Positions 15,535-23,414 of a stretch of 36,473 bases of DNA are shown here, piece after piece. The stretch spans positions 32,489-68,961 of the forward strand of contig DNFA01000041.1 in NCBI GenBank assembly GCA_003487665.1. Reading direction: 5' to 3'. The DNA comes from Oscillibacter sp. Lineage in GTDB: Bacteria > Bacillota > Clostridia > Oscillospirales > Oscillospiraceae. How positions within the stretch are numbered: the stretch's first letter is position 1; each line of letters starts with the position of its first letter. The position numbers were made by a program, and so were the translations under genes. Under the pieces are notes generated by a model. It searched no databases, had not been told where the DNA came from, and worked only from the letters and a program-made list of their open reading frames with translations.

Positions 15535-16044
15535 CTAATCGTCCAGAGCGCGTGTCCGCACCCATGCAAGCAGGGGGTGCACCGCCGCCGCGAAGGGCAG
15601 GCTCACCGCCAGCTCCCGCAGCGCCAGCCACGATGCCGCGCCCATGTCAAAGCCGCTCTGCCCGGCCATCACCGCCGCGTGCAGCAGCGCGCATATCACC
15701 ATGCACACCGCCGTCACCGCCACGGAGCACACCACGCCCGCCATGATGACCTGCCAGCTCAGCAGCCATGCCGCCGCCGCGCCCAGCAGAAACACCAGGA
15801 AATAGAAGCAGGGCATGCCCGCCACCGGTGTCAGCAGATCGCACGCCAGTCCAAAGAACGCGCCGTACAGCAGTCCCTGCTCGCCGCGCTCCAGCGTGGC
15901 GGGTATCACCGCGATGGCCGGCAGGATAAAGGGGTGTACGCCCCATATCCGCACATGCACCAGCACCGCGCTCTGCACCAGCACCAGCACCAACGCGCCC
16001 AGACAGTAGCATATCCACTTGATGGCCGTTGCACGCCGCGTCAT
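15535..16044 (-). CDS. mreD: Rod-shape determining protein MreD
   Basis: This 169-residue protein is almost entirely hydrophobic, with about five membrane helices and a basic N-terminus (MTRRATAIKW). Its size, hydropathy and place between mreC and mrdA identify it as MreD, the membrane partner of MreC in the elongasome. GGAGG at 16051-16055, 6 bases upstream, supports the start; mreC ends 16 bases away. Confidence 0.85.
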   Translation of the reverse strand: MTRRATAIKWICYCLGALVLVLVQSAVLVHVRIWGVHPFILPAIAVIPATLERGEQGLLYGAFFGLACDLLTPVAGMPCFYFLVFLLGAAAAWLLSWQVIMAGVVCSVAVTAVCMVICALLHAAVMAGQSGFDMGAASWLALRELAVSLPFAAAVHPLLAWVRTRALDD

Positions 16045-16060
16045 GTCCGTCCTCCGTCTT

Positions 16061-16900
16061 TCACTCGATCACGTCAAAATCCGTGATGATAAACAGCTCC
16101 TTCATCTCGTCCACGCTGCACCCCGGCGCCAGCACCGCGTACCGCGCCAGCCCGCCGTCGTCGGTCTGCACCGCCTCCACCGTGCCGATCACCAGCCCGG
16201 AGGGATAGTAGCCGCCCAAGCCCGACGTGACCACCACGTCGCCCTTGATGAGGCTGGCGCTGTCCGCCAGATATTGCAGCCGCAGCTTGCCCTCGGCCAT
16301 CAGCTCCAGCTCTCCGCCGGCCACCGCCGTCTCGCCGGTGCGGAACACCGTGGCGCCGAACTGGGATTCCGTGTCCAGCACCGTGGCAAGGCGGCTCCAG
16401 TTCAGCCCCACCTCCGTGATGACACCGGCCAGGTTCCCGGCGCTGTCCACGGCACAGTTGCCCACGGCCACACCGTGTTGGCTGCCCCGGTTCAGCACCA
16501 GCGTGCTGGCCCAGTTGGAGACATCCCGCTGTGTCACCCGCGCCGCCTCGAAGGTCAGATCGCTGCGCTGCTGCCGCAGACCCAGCAGCTCCCGCAGGTC
16601 GCGGTTCTCCTCCGCGGCGCTCTCGGCGGAGCGCAGCTGCTTTTCCAGCTCCGCGATCTGCTGGCGCAGCTCGTCGTTCTCCTGCTGAAGCTGCTCCACG
16701 CTGTCGAACCGGTCGCTGATGCCGTCCACCCAGCCCGCCACGGCGGAGCCCGCCGCCCGGAAGGGCGAGGCGATAACGCCCAGCGCGTTGTGCAGCAGCC
16801 CCGTACCGGAGCCGAGAGCCGACACCACGCACAGCACCACCGCGATGGTCGCCGCCGCCGCCAGCAGCCATATTCCCGTTTTCGTAAAAAATCGCTTCAT
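16061..16900 (-). CDS. mreC: Rod-shape determining protein MreC
   Basis: This 279-residue protein has a short cytoplasmic tail, one membrane helix (about 10-30), a coiled coil (about 68-105, VEQLQQENDELRQQIAELEK) and a C-terminal beta domain with GVITEVGLNWSRLATVLD and GLGGYYPSGLVIGTV, as in MreC. It scaffolds MreB, MreD and PBP2 outside the membrane. It starts 6 bases after maf, with only a weak GGGG ribosome site. The usual upstream neighbour mreB is missing: maf is directly in front. Confidence 0.92.
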   Translation of the reverse strand: MKRFFTKTGIWLLAAAATIAVVLCVVSALGSGTGLLHNALGVIASPFRAAGSAVAGWVDGISDRFDSVEQLQQENDELRQQIAELEKQLRSAESAAEENRDLRELLGLRQQRSDLTFEAARVTQRDVSNWASTLVLNRGSQHGVAVGNCAVDSAGNLAGVITEVGLNWSRLATVLDTESQFGATVFRTGETAVAGGELELMAEGKLRLQYLADSASLIKGDVVVTSGLGGYYPSGLVIGTVEAVQTDDGGLARYAVLAPGCSVDEMKELFIITDFDVIE

Positions 16901-16906
16901 GTTGTG

Positions 16907-17479
16907 TTACCCCAGCAGCACCACGCCGAATTCACGCAGCATCTCCTCCAGCAGCACCACCGGCAGACCCATCACGTTGAAAAAGTCCCCGTCGATGCGC
17001 TCCACCAGCAGCGCGCCCTGTCCCTGCACGCCGTAGGCGCCCGCCTTGTCCATAGGCTCGCCCCCGGCGATGTAGGCGCGCAGCTCCCGCTCCGTGGCCG
17101 GGCGGAAGTACACGTCCGTGGACTGGGCGCGGGTCAGCAGCCGCTGCCCCTGCCGCACCGTCACGCCGGTGCATACCGTGTGGCGGCGACCCTGTAAGGC
17201 CGTCAGCATCTCCAGCGCCTCCCGCTCGTCGGCGGGCTTGCCCAGCTTCCTGTCGTCCAGAAACACCATGGTGTCCGCCGTGATGACGATCTCATCCTCC
17301 GCCGCGTCCACCGCCTGGGACTTCTCCCGCGAGATGTAGCACACCGTCTCCTGCGGGGTCAGCCCGGCGGGAAAATACTCCTCCACCTGCGGTACGCGGA
17401 TGGTGAAATCAGAGATGCCCATCCGCTGCAAAAGCTCCTGCCGCCGGGGAGAGCCGGAGGCCAGCACGATCCTCGCCAT
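16907..17479 (-). CDS. maf: Maf-family nucleotide pyrophosphatase
   Basis: This 190-residue protein begins MARIVLASGSPRRQELLQRM, the Maf signature, and contains ITADTMVFLDDRKLGKPADE, with the catalytic acidic residue in DTMV. The GEPMDKAGAYGVQGQGALLV block is also typical. Maf enzymes hydrolyse non-canonical or modified nucleoside triphosphates such as dTTP, UTP or m5UTP to monophosphates. The start at 17479 is fixed by homology, with AGGTGA upstream; the open frame extends further into dut but that part is not protein-like. It follows dut by 5 bases, so two house-cleaning enzymes lead the operon. Confidence 0.93.
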   Translation of the reverse strand: MARIVLASGSPRRQELLQRMGISDFTIRVPQVEEYFPAGLTPQETVCYISREKSQAVDAAEDEIVITADTMVFLDDRKLGKPADEREALEMLTALQGRRHTVCTGVTVRQGQRLLTRAQSTDVYFRPATERELRAYIAGGEPMDKAGAYGVQGQGALLVERIDGDFFNVMGLPVVLLEEMLREFGVVLLG

Positions 17480-17484
17480 ATCCG

Positions 17485-17934
17485 TCACCTGCCTGTGGAG
17501 CCGAAGCCGCCTGCGCCCCGCTCCGTCTCGTCCAGATCGTCTACCACCGTCACGGCGGGCTGCACCACCGGCACCACCATCAGCTGGGCGATGCGGTCGC
17601 CGGGCTGCACCGTGTAGGGCGCGTCGCCCAGGTTCACCAACCCCACGCCGATCTCGCCCCGGTAGTCGCTGTCGATAACGCCCACGCCGTTGGACAGGCA
17701 CACGCCCTTCCTGATGCCCAGCCCGCTGCGTGCGAACACCAGCGCCACATACTCCGGCGACGGCAGCGCGATGGCGATGCCCGTGGGCACCAGCCGCCGC
17801 TCACCGGCGTTCAGGGTCACGGCCTCGTCCACGCAGGCGCACAGATCCATGCACGCCGCGCCCGCCGTGGCAAAGCGGGGAAGGGGGATGTCCGTCCCGA
17901 TCTTCGGGGACAGGGGTTTGATCTTCAGCTCCAT
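17485..17934 (-). CDS. dut: dUTP diphosphatase
   Basis: This 149-residue trimeric dUTPase converts dUTP to dUMP. The five motifs are present: AGAACMDLCA (1), FARSGLGIRKG (2), NGVGVIDSDYRGEIGV (3), PGDRIAQLMV (4) and the C-terminal P-loop-like GAGGFGSTGR (5). AAAGGTG lies 5 bases before the ATG. It is the first gene of the dut-maf-mreC-mreD-mrdA-GH13 strand. Confidence 0.95.
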   Translation of the reverse strand: MELKIKPLSPKIGTDIPLPRFATAGAACMDLCACVDEAVTLNAGERRLVPTGIAIALPSPEYVALVFARSGLGIRKGVCLSNGVGVIDSDYRGEIGVGLVNLGDAPYTVQPGDRIAQLMVVPVVQPAVTVVDDLDETERGAGGFGSTGR

Positions 17935-17986
17935 AATAGCACCTTTTTCCTGATAAAATGAATACAGAATGTAAATTTAAGAGGTA

Positions 17987-17992
17987 ATTATA
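17987..17992 (-). promoter_or_regulatory. Possible -10 box of the dut operon
   Basis: TATAAT on the minus strand lies in an AT-rich island (17940-18000) about 50 bases before dut. No good -35 hexamer is seen 16-18 bases upstream, so this is a weak call based mainly on position. Confidence 0.4.
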
Positions 17993-18064
17993 CAATGCGT
18001 TGTACGTTTTGCGGCGGATTCCGCCGTCCCGCCGCCCCGCATGAAACGCCCCCGATAGCCGTGC

Positions 18065-18090
18065 GTAGGGACGGACGACTCTGCCCGCCC
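18065..18090. repeat. Dispersed repeat, family B copy
   Basis: This GTAGGGACGGACGACTCTGC-type unit is one of several repeats filling the 17993-18332 gap between dut and the U32 gene. I see no gene in that gap. Confidence 0.75.
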
Positions 18091-18107
18091 GCTCCGCGCC
18101 GCACTCT

Positions 18108-18135
18108 GTAGGGCGGGACCCATGTGTCCCGCCGC
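18108..18135. repeat. Dispersed repeat, family A single unit
   Basis: This unit is identical in sequence to the 28-bp unit at 22880-22907. The unit is itself a near palindrome around CCCATGTG. Confidence 0.8.
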
Positions 18136-18164
18136 AAGGCGCACATTTGTCCCGGCGATGCTCC

Positions 18165-18294
18165 GTAGGGGACGGCGTCCTGCGGTGGAGCGCAGCGGAA
18201 CAAATGCCCTTGGGGTACGACGTCCCGTCAGCGCGGCAGCGCCGCGCTGGGAACGGATTGCCGCGCCAGTGTGAGCACTGGCTCGCAATGACAG
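18165..18294. repeat. Composite repeat C with palindromic tail module, orientation 1
   Basis: About 75 bp starting GTAGGGGACGGCGTCCTGC and containing GGAACAAATGCCCTTGGGG match 22985-23059 with two or so changes. A second module (about 18251-18294, containing CCAGTGTGAGCACTGG) follows and is in the opposite orientation to its counterpart at 23069-23110. A family-B unit follows at 18300-18325. Confidence 0.8.
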
Positions 18295-18332
18295 ACCGTG
18301 TAGGGACGGACGACTCTGTCCGCCCTGCGTCC

Positions 18333-20414
18333 TCACTCCACGCCCCGGTAAAAAAGCCCCCGCGTGGTGTCCGCGTCCGCCGTGATCGTCCCGGCGTTGT
18401 GGGCGCGTAGGATGGCGGCGCATTCCTCCGCCGTCTCCGTGGTGAACCGCAGCCGCCCGTACCGCAGGCCGCACCGGAACACCTCCGGCTTGTCCGCCAG
18501 CACCAGCACCTTGCCGTTCTCGATCTCGCACCGGCAGCCGTAGGCGCACAGTGCCGGGAACTGCGCCCCCGTCCTGTCGGTCAGCACGCTGCCTGCGCCG
18601 TGGGCGCAGCCCACGCTGTTCTTCGTCATGCAGTTCTCCGTGATCATCAGCGGCAGCCGGCCGTAGATCACGGCCTCGCAGTCCGCGTATTTGCCCAGAT
18701 CACGCACCTGCTGCCACCGCAGCTCCAGACTGGCCGTCACGGAGGTCAGCCCCCGCTCCCGCCAGAATGCCACGGCGCGGCTGTTGTACACGTTCAGCCC
18801 CAGGTCGCCCCGCAGCGTCTTTCCCAGACCCCGGACGATGGGCATGTGCCCCCAGTTGCCCACGGTCACGGACGTGACCTCCGGGTGCCGCTCCAATATG
18901 GCCCGCAGGGGCTGCTCGTCCGCCGTGCGGAACACGCGGGGCAGCACGGCGCACAGCTCCGTCCGCCCGGCACAGGCGGACAAGTCCATGGTATCCAGCA
19001 GCTCCGCCGGAATATACACGATGGCGGGCTTTTCCGCCAGCAGCGCCTCCGTCAGCTGGTCGGCGCGGGCGATGGACACGGTGAACGTCATCCGCTCCGC
19101 GCCCGCCGGCGCGTCCGGCAGGGGAGAGGCGGGCAGCTCCCGCCGTTTCGGGATGTCCTGCCGCCGCGCTGCCAGCTCGTCCAGCAGTTCCCGGCGCAGG
19201 CCGTTCACGGCACTGGCGGACACCATCAGCCCCTCGTCCAGCTCCACCTCCACGCTGTCCGCCGTGAACACGGTGCCGCCGGTCTTGGAGAGGCGCTGGG
19301 TCAGCTCCTCCGCCGTCACCGCCCGGTTCCGGGCTTCCTCCGGCGCGTCGCCCGTGGCTAAGGCTATGGTCACGCCGTTCCGGACGGCGCACGCGCCGCC
19401 CAGCCGCACCGGTTCGCCCCGGCGCACCGTCAGCCGCAGGTTCACCGGTATTTTCCGGTTCTCTTTTCCGTTTTCGTATGTCTCGCGGGCGCGGGCGAAC
19501 AGCTCCTTCGGCTCCGGCACGTTCTCCGGCCGGGTGCCGAACATGGCCTTGCCCTTCCTGCCCAGCCAATAGCCGTCCGTAAAGCCGCTGCGGGAGAAGG
19601 CCTGCTCCAGCGCGGCGGATTCCTCCGCCGTGGGCAGCCGCCTTTCGTCCAGCAGGCGGCGGTAGATGCCCGTCACCACCGCCACGTATTCCGGGCGCTT
19701 CAGCCGCCCCTCGATCTTCAGGCAGTCCACGCCCATGCGCTCCATGTCCTGCAAATAGGCGGACAGGTTGGCGTCCTTCAGGCTCAGGGGATAGGCGCCC
19801 CTGCACGGGGCGTTCACGCCGTAGGGCAGGCGGCAGGGCTGGGCGCACGCGCCCCGGTTGCCGCTGCGCTGTCCCAGCACGGCGCTCATCTCGCACTGAC
19901 CGGAGTAGCACATGCACAGTGCGCCGTGGCCGAAGATCTCCACCTCCGCTTTGCAGCCCGCGCATATCTCCCGCACCTCGTCCCGGTTCAGCTCCCGCGC
20001 CAGCACCACCCGCTCCATGCCCAGCGCCGCCGCTTCGTTGGCGCCGCCCAGGGTGAACAGGCTCATCTGCGTGCTGGCATGGAGGGGCAGGTCGGGCACG
20101 ATCTCCCGCGCCAGCGCCAGAAGCCCCCAGTCCTGCACCAGCACCGCGTCCACGCCCATGGCGCTGGCGCGGCGCAGCGCGTCCGCCGCCGCGGGCAGCT
20201 CCCGGTCGGTGACCAGCGTGTTCAGCGTCAGGAACACCCGCACGCCCCGCAGATGGCAATACTGCACCGCCGACGCGAATTCCTCGTCGGTGAAGTTCCG
20301 GGCGCCCCGCCGGGCGTTGAAGGCGCCGAAGCCCATATATACCGCGTCAGCGCCGCTCTGTACGGCGGCCACCAGCGCCTCATACCCGCCTGCGGGGGAC
20401 AGCAGCTCCATCAT
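18333..20414 (-). CDS. U32-family protein (RlhA/TrhP-like RNA hydroxylation factor)
   Basis: This 693-residue protein begins MMELLSPAGGYEALVAAVQS, the N-terminal signature of the U32 family. The cysteine-containing signature EIFGHGALCMCYSGQCEMS lies near residues 156-178, followed by a further cysteine in RGACAQPCR. Characterised U32 proteins (RlhA, TrhP) are needed for hydroxylation of 23S rRNA C2501 or tRNA U34 rather than for proteolysis. The length and C-terminal half fit the long, DUF3656-containing RlhA-like branch. The ATG at 20414 overlaps the zapA stop by 4 bases; a second ATG follows directly. The frame is open further upstream but overlaps zapA in another frame, so that part is not coding. 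Confidence 0.85.
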   Translation of the reverse strand: MMELLSPAGGYEALVAAVQSGADAVYMGFGAFNARRGARNFTDEEFASAVQYCHLRGVRVFLTLNTLVTDRELPAAADALRRASAMGVDAVLVQDWGLLALAREIVPDLPLHASTQMSLFTLGGANEAAALGMERVVLARELNRDEVREICAGCKAEVEIFGHGALCMCYSGQCEMSAVLGQRSGNRGACAQPCRLPYGVNAPCRGAYPLSLKDANLSAYLQDMERMGVDCLKIEGRLKRPEYVAVVTGIYRRLLDERRLPTAEESAALEQAFSRSGFTDGYWLGRKGKAMFGTRPENVPEPKELFARARETYENGKENRKIPVNLRLTVRRGEPVRLGGACAVRNGVTIALATGDAPEEARNRAVTAEELTQRLSKTGGTVFTADSVEVELDEGLMVSASAVNGLRRELLDELAARRQDIPKRRELPASPLPDAPAGAERMTFTVSIARADQLTEALLAEKPAIVYIPAELLDTMDLSACAGRTELCAVLPRVFRTADEQPLRAILERHPEVTSVTVGNWGHMPIVRGLGKTLRGDLGLNVYNSRAVAFWRERGLTSVTASLELRWQQVRDLGKYADCEAVIYGRLPLMITENCMTKNSVGCAHGAGSVLTDRTGAQFPALCAYGCRCEIENGKVLVLADKPEVFRCGLRYGRLRFTTETAEECAAILRAHNAGTITADADTTRGLFYRGVE

Positions 20415-20737
20415 CCCCGGCGGTTGTTCTGGTTCTGGGCGTTCTGGAGCTTGCGGCGCAGCTCGGCGGCCTCGCTCTTGGCGCGGCTGGCCTCGTCCAG
20501 ATACGTCTTGACCTGCCGGCGCAGATTCTCCGCGCCCTCCTGCGCCTTCGTCAGCTGGTCGGCCAGATTCACCGCCGCCAGCACCGCCGCCGCGTCGCGG
20601 CTCATGTGGGCGCTGTCCATCAGGCTGCGCATCTCCGTGTCCACCATGGAACCGATCTTCTCCATGTAGGCGGCGTCCTCCTCGGCCACGAGGATGTACT
20701 CCGTGCCGCAGATCGTCATCGTTACCCGGTTCGCCAT
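20411..20737 (-). CDS. zapA: Cell division protein ZapA
   Basis: This 108-residue protein starts MANRVTMTICGTEYILVAEE, the ZapA globular domain, then has MEKIGSMVDTEMRSLM and the AAVLAAVNLADQLTKAQE helix that begins the coiled coil, which runs to the C-terminus. ZapA bundles FtsZ filaments at the Z ring. AAGGAGG about 8 bases before the ATG gives a strong start. The pairing with a U32 gene downstream is common in Clostridia (general knowledge). Confidence 0.93.
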   Translation of the reverse strand: MANRVTMTICGTEYILVAEEDAAYMEKIGSMVDTEMRSLMDSAHMSRDAAAVLAAVNLADQLTKAQEGAENLRRQVKTYLDEASRAKSEAAELRRKLQNAQNQNNRRG

Positions 20738-20802
20738 AGCAAGCTCCTCCTTGTATATAAATAGAAAAGTAGTAGAAAGTTGTATATACCGATACAGAAT
20801 CC

Positions 20803-20808
20803 ATTATA
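20803..20808 (-). promoter_or_regulatory. Probable -10 box of the zapA-U32 operon
   Basis: TATAAT on the minus strand lies in an AT-rich leader about 66 bases before zapA. A poor -35 candidate (CTTTCC, 20831-20826) is 17 bases upstream. The dnaD promoter diverges about 75 bp away. Confidence 0.5.
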
Positions 20809-20879
20809 GCATAAAATCCGGCGGAGGAAAGGATATTTTGCCGAAAAGCGGAAATTTGTAAAAAGTTGTCCCGTCCCGC

Positions 20880-20908
20880 TTTACGTTGCGGCGGTTTTCG
20901 TGTAGAAT
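20880..20908 (+). promoter_or_regulatory. Probable dnaD promoter
   Basis: TTTACG (20880-20885) and TAGAAT (20903-20908) are 17 bases apart, about 30 bases before the dnaD ATG. Confidence 0.7.
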
Positions 20909-20938
20909 AGGGGTCACTATGAGAAGGGAGGGAGCGCC

Positions 20939-21856
20939 ATGGAGGGCTATATCCTGCGCAGCGGCAAAGAGCAGCTGACGCTGAGCACCGTCGCCGCGGA
21001 CAAGCTGCTGCAAAGCGGACAGGGCGACGCGGCGCTCCTGTATCTGGCGCTGTGCCGGTTCGGACGGGGCGTGACCCCGGAGGAGCTGGAGCGGGCGCTG
21101 CCCATCAGCCGCCTGCGCATCGACGCGGCGGAGCGGGTGCTGCAGCAGCTGGGCATTCTGCCACGCCCGGCGGAGGACGCGCCGCCCGCCCCGGCGGAGG
21201 AGCGTCCGGTGTACACGTCTCAGGACATCGCCGGGCTGCTGACGGACAACGAGGGCTTCCGCCTGCTGATCCCCCAGACGGAGCAGCAGCTGGGCAAGAA
21301 GCTGCGCACCGCCGACCTGCAGATCCTGGCGGGGCTGTACGACCAGATCGGCATGCCCGCGGACGTGATCTACCTGCTGGTGTGCCACTGCGTGGAGCGG
21401 GCGCGCCGCCAGTGGGGAGAGGGACGGCGTCCCACCCTGCGGCAGATCGAGAAGGAGGGCTATCACTGGGCGCAGCTGGGCATCTTCGACCAGACCGCCG
21501 CCGCCGCGTACCTGAAAAAATGGGCGCAGCGGGAGGAGAAGTCCGCCGCCTACATGCGCGCGCTGCACCTGCCCCAGCGCCAGATGGTGGACGCGGAACG
21601 GCGCTACATCACCCAGTGGATGGACATGGGCTTCCCACCGGAGACGGTGGCGCTGGCCTATGAGCGCACGGTGTTTTACAAGAAGGACATGAACTGGCGG
21701 TATCTCAACGGCATCCTGCGCCGCTGGCACGAGGCCGGCTGGCACACCGTTCATCAGGTGGAGCAGGGCGAGCAGGGAGGGAGAACGTCTCCCACCAAGC
21801 CCGCCGCCCCTGCCGGGGACAAGGACGCGTGGATGCGCCGCTACATAAAGAGGTGA
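20939..21856 (+). CDS. dnaD: DnaD-domain replication initiation protein
   Basis: This 305-residue protein has an N-terminal winged-helix-like part (about 1-80) and two DnaD/DnaB2-type helical domains (about 95-195 and 205-285). The second shows the hallmark YERTVFYKKDMNWRYLNGIL with the Y-x-x-x-I motif. DnaD-type proteins remodel origin DNA and help recruit the helicase loader in low-GC Gram-positives. AGGGAGG 7 bases upstream supports the start. It is followed after 4 bases by a DnaI/DnaC-like loader, the expected partner. Confidence 0.88.
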   Translation: MEGYILRSGKEQLTLSTVAADKLLQSGQGDAALLYLALCRFGRGVTPEELERALPISRLRIDAAERVLQQLGILPRPAEDAPPAPAEERPVYTSQDIAGLLTDNEGFRLLIPQTEQQLGKKLRTADLQILAGLYDQIGMPADVIYLLVCHCVERARRQWGEGRRPTLRQIEKEGYHWAQLGIFDQTAAAAYLKKWAQREEKSAAYMRALHLPQRQMVDAERRYITQWMDMGFPPETVALAYERTVFYKKDMNWRYLNGILRRWHEAGWHTVHQVEQGEQGGRTSPTKPAAPAGDKDAWMRRYIKR

Positions 21857-21860
21857 GAGT

Positions 21861-22838
21861 ATGGCATACGACGGAGTCATCATGCAGCGGGCGCTGGCTC
21901 GCTTCGATCAGGCCAGGCAGCGCCGGGCGGCGGAGATGGAGCAGCGCCGCCGGATGCTGTACGCCCGCCAGCCCCGGCTGGAGGAGATCGAGCGCACCCT
22001 GCGGGGCACCATGAGCCGCATCGTGGCCGCCGCCGCCAAAAAGGGGGAGGATCCCCTGCCGGCCATCCGCGCCCTGCGGGACGAGAATCTGGCGTTGCAG
22101 CAGGAGCGGGCGCAGCTGCTGACGGAGCTGGGCTATCCCGCCGACTATCTGGAGGACAAGCCCGCCTGTCCCCTCTGCGGCGACACGGGTTATGACAAAA
22201 AGGGCGTGTGCCGCTGCCTGCGGCAGTATTACGCACGGGAGCAGCTGCAGGAGCTGTCCCGCCTGCTGCCGCTGGGCGAGGCGCGGTTTGAGACGTTCCG
22301 CTTCGATCTGTACGACAGCACGGAGTGGGAGGGCTACGGCATCTCGCCCCGCGCCAATATGGAGCGGAATTTTGACGTGTGCCGGGACTTTGCCTGCCAG
22401 TTCTCCCGGGGCGGCGGCGACCTGCTGCTGTCCGGCGGCACGGGGCTGGGCAAGACGTTTCTGTCCGCCTGCATCGCCCGGGTGGTCAGCGAGAGCGGCT
22501 TCTCCGTGGTGTACGACACGGCCATCAGCATCTTCGCCAAGCTGGAAAACGACAAGTTCCGCCCCGACGAGGAGACGGCGGCGGAGGTGCGCCGCTGTGA
22601 GAGCTGCGACCTGCTGATCCTGGACGATCTGGGAACGGAGATGACCACCTCCTTCGTCCAGAGCGCGCTGTACCAGCTGGTGAACGGCCGGATGATCGCC
22701 GGGCGCTCCACCATCATCAGCACCAATCTGGCGCCGGAGGAGCTGGGGCAGCGCTACGGCGCGGCCATTCTCTCCCGCATCGAGGGCGGATACGAGATTT
22801 TGCCCTTCTTCGGGGAGGACATCCGGAGGAAGCGGTGA
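21861..22838 (+). CDS. dnaI: DnaI/DnaC-like replicative helicase loader ATPase
   Basis: This 325-residue protein has a long N-terminal helix, a four-cysteine zinc site (C103, C106, C117, C119 in CPLCGDTG and GVCRC), and an AAA+ domain with Walker A GGTGLGKT (192-199) and Walker B LLILDDLGTE. A sensor-1 Asn follows in IISTNL, and an Arg in SRIEGG is near the C-terminus. DnaI/DnaC family members load the DnaB/DnaC helicase at the origin or at restart sites. It sits directly behind dnaD, so both primosome partners are coexpressed. Confidence 0.88.
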   Translation: MAYDGVIMQRALARFDQARQRRAAEMEQRRRMLYARQPRLEEIERTLRGTMSRIVAAAAKKGEDPLPAIRALRDENLALQQERAQLLTELGYPADYLEDKPACPLCGDTGYDKKGVCRCLRQYYAREQLQELSRLLPLGEARFETFRFDLYDSTEWEGYGISPRANMERNFDVCRDFACQFSRGGGDLLLSGGTGLGKTFLSACIARVVSESGFSVVYDTAISIFAKLENDKFRPDEETAAEVRRCESCDLLILDDLGTEMTTSFVQSALYQLVNGRMIAGRSTIISTNLAPEELGQRYGAAILSRIEGGYEILPFFGEDIRRKR

Positions 22839-22879
22839 GCGGGATGTGTCTCTTTACGTTCGGTCTACCGTGATTCTTT

Positions 22880-22907
22880 GTAGGGCGGGACCCATGTGTC
22901 CCGCCGC
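22880..22907. repeat. Dispersed repeat, family A single unit
   Basis: This copy matches the 18108-18135 unit. It lies about 40 bases after the loader gene; 22839-23146 contains only repeats and no gene or clear terminator. Confidence 0.8.
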
Positions 22908-22984
22908 AAAATACGGCTTTTCCCGGCGGGGCGATGTGGGCATCGCCCCCTACGCCAAGACAGGCGGACTTGCCGCATAACGCC

Positions 22985-23108
22985 CGTAGGGGACGGCGTC
23001 CTGCAGTGGAGCGCAGCGGAACAAATGCCCTTGGGGTACGACGTCCCATCAGCGCGGCGTTGCCGCGCTGTCATTCCGAGCCAGTGCTCACACTGGCGTG
23101 GGAATCCG
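22985..23108. repeat. Composite repeat C with palindromic tail module, orientation 2
   Basis: The first part matches 18165-18240 almost perfectly. The tail module (about 23069-23110, containing CCAGTGCTCACACTGG) is the reverse complement of the tail module in the other copy, with a few changes. A partial family-A unit follows at 23116-23133. Confidence 0.8.
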
Positions 23109-23146
23109 TTTCCCCGTAGGGCGGGACCCATGCGTTCTGCCGAAAT

Positions 23147-23175
23147 TTGACAAAAAACCGCCTGCGGTGTATACT
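23147..23175 (+). promoter_or_regulatory. Strong sigma-A promoter of the small peptide mRNA
   Basis: TTGACA (23147-23152) and TATACT (23170-23175) are exactly 17 bases apart, giving a start near 23182. The spacer contains ACCGCCTGC, which is complementary to GCAGGCGGT at 23201-23209. On the minus strand this pair is followed by six T, so it could stop minus-strand readthrough. Confidence 0.88.
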
Positions 23176-23239
23176 CGTCTCAAGGACGCTGCAATAAACG
23201 GCAGGCGGTTAGTCACAGCCCCGTAAGGGGGTGACATAC

Positions 23240-23332
23240 ATGTTTTTCGTTTTCACGATTCATATTCTGGGTCATTCGATCTCAATACGAGTCCAACGAC
23301 TGAAAAGCAAAAACCGCCACCCTGCACGGTGA
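23240..23332 (+). CDS. 30-residue hydrophobic-basic peptide, putative type I toxin
   Basis: A 30-codon frame starts at ATG 23240, 8 bases after AAGGGGG (23225-23231), and stops at TGA inside the terminator hairpin. The first half is hydrophobic (MFFVFTIHILGHSISI) and the second half is basic (RVQRLKSKNRHPAR), a layout seen in small membrane-active type I toxins. I do not recognise the family. It is made from its own strong promoter with a roughly 58-base leader, and a convergent small RNA shares its terminator. The ribosome site is complementary to that RNA. An in-frame GTG at 23231 is an alternative start. The peptide call is inferred from context; the RNA could also be noncoding. Confidence 0.6.
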   Translation: MFFVFTIHILGHSISIRVQRLKSKNRHPAR

Positions 23333-23340
23333 CGGTTTTT
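23309..23340. terminator. Bidirectional terminator shared by two convergent RNAs
   Basis: The arms AAAAACCGCCACC (23309-23321) and GGTGACGGTTTTT (23328-23340) pair with one mismatch around a 6-base loop. T runs occur on both strands. It ends both the peptide mRNA and the antisense-strand RNA. Confidence 0.92.
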
Positions 23341-23408
23341 GTGAGCATATTGCTCGATAAAACTACCATCTGAAAGGGGCTGACCGCTTGTCGCAGCGTC
23401 CCCTTCTA
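23309..23408 (-). ncRNA. Putative antitoxin small RNA, about 100 nt
   Basis: A strong minus-strand promoter (23442-23415) predicts a start near 23408 and the shared hairpin gives the end, for an RNA of about 100 nt. It has no plausible reading frame. Near its 5' end it carries GTCAGCCCCTT (23384-23374), which pairs at 10 of 11 positions with AAGGGGGTGAC (23225-23235), the ribosome site of the peptide mRNA. A second stretch, GCTGCGAC (23397-23390), pairs at 7 of 8 positions with GTCACAGC (23212-23219). Two dispersed contact sites plus a shared terminator is the layout of the par/Fst RNA II antitoxin. Confidence 0.65.
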
Positions 23409-23414
23409 TCTATT

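Noticed and set aside
17480..17701. N-terminal extension of Maf
   Set aside because: It lies inside dut in another frame and is Arg/Gly-rich; Maf proteins begin at the ASGSPRR segment.
18000..18332. Possible CRISPR or tRNA content in the repeat-rich gap
   Set aside because: The repeats are of several kinds, unevenly spaced and without spacers; no cloverleaf or CCA-type end is seen.
20415..20804. N-terminal extension of the U32 protein by 130 codons
   Set aside because: It overlaps zapA in another frame and is low-complexity; U32 proteins start at the LLSPAGG segment, where an ATG overlaps the zapA stop.
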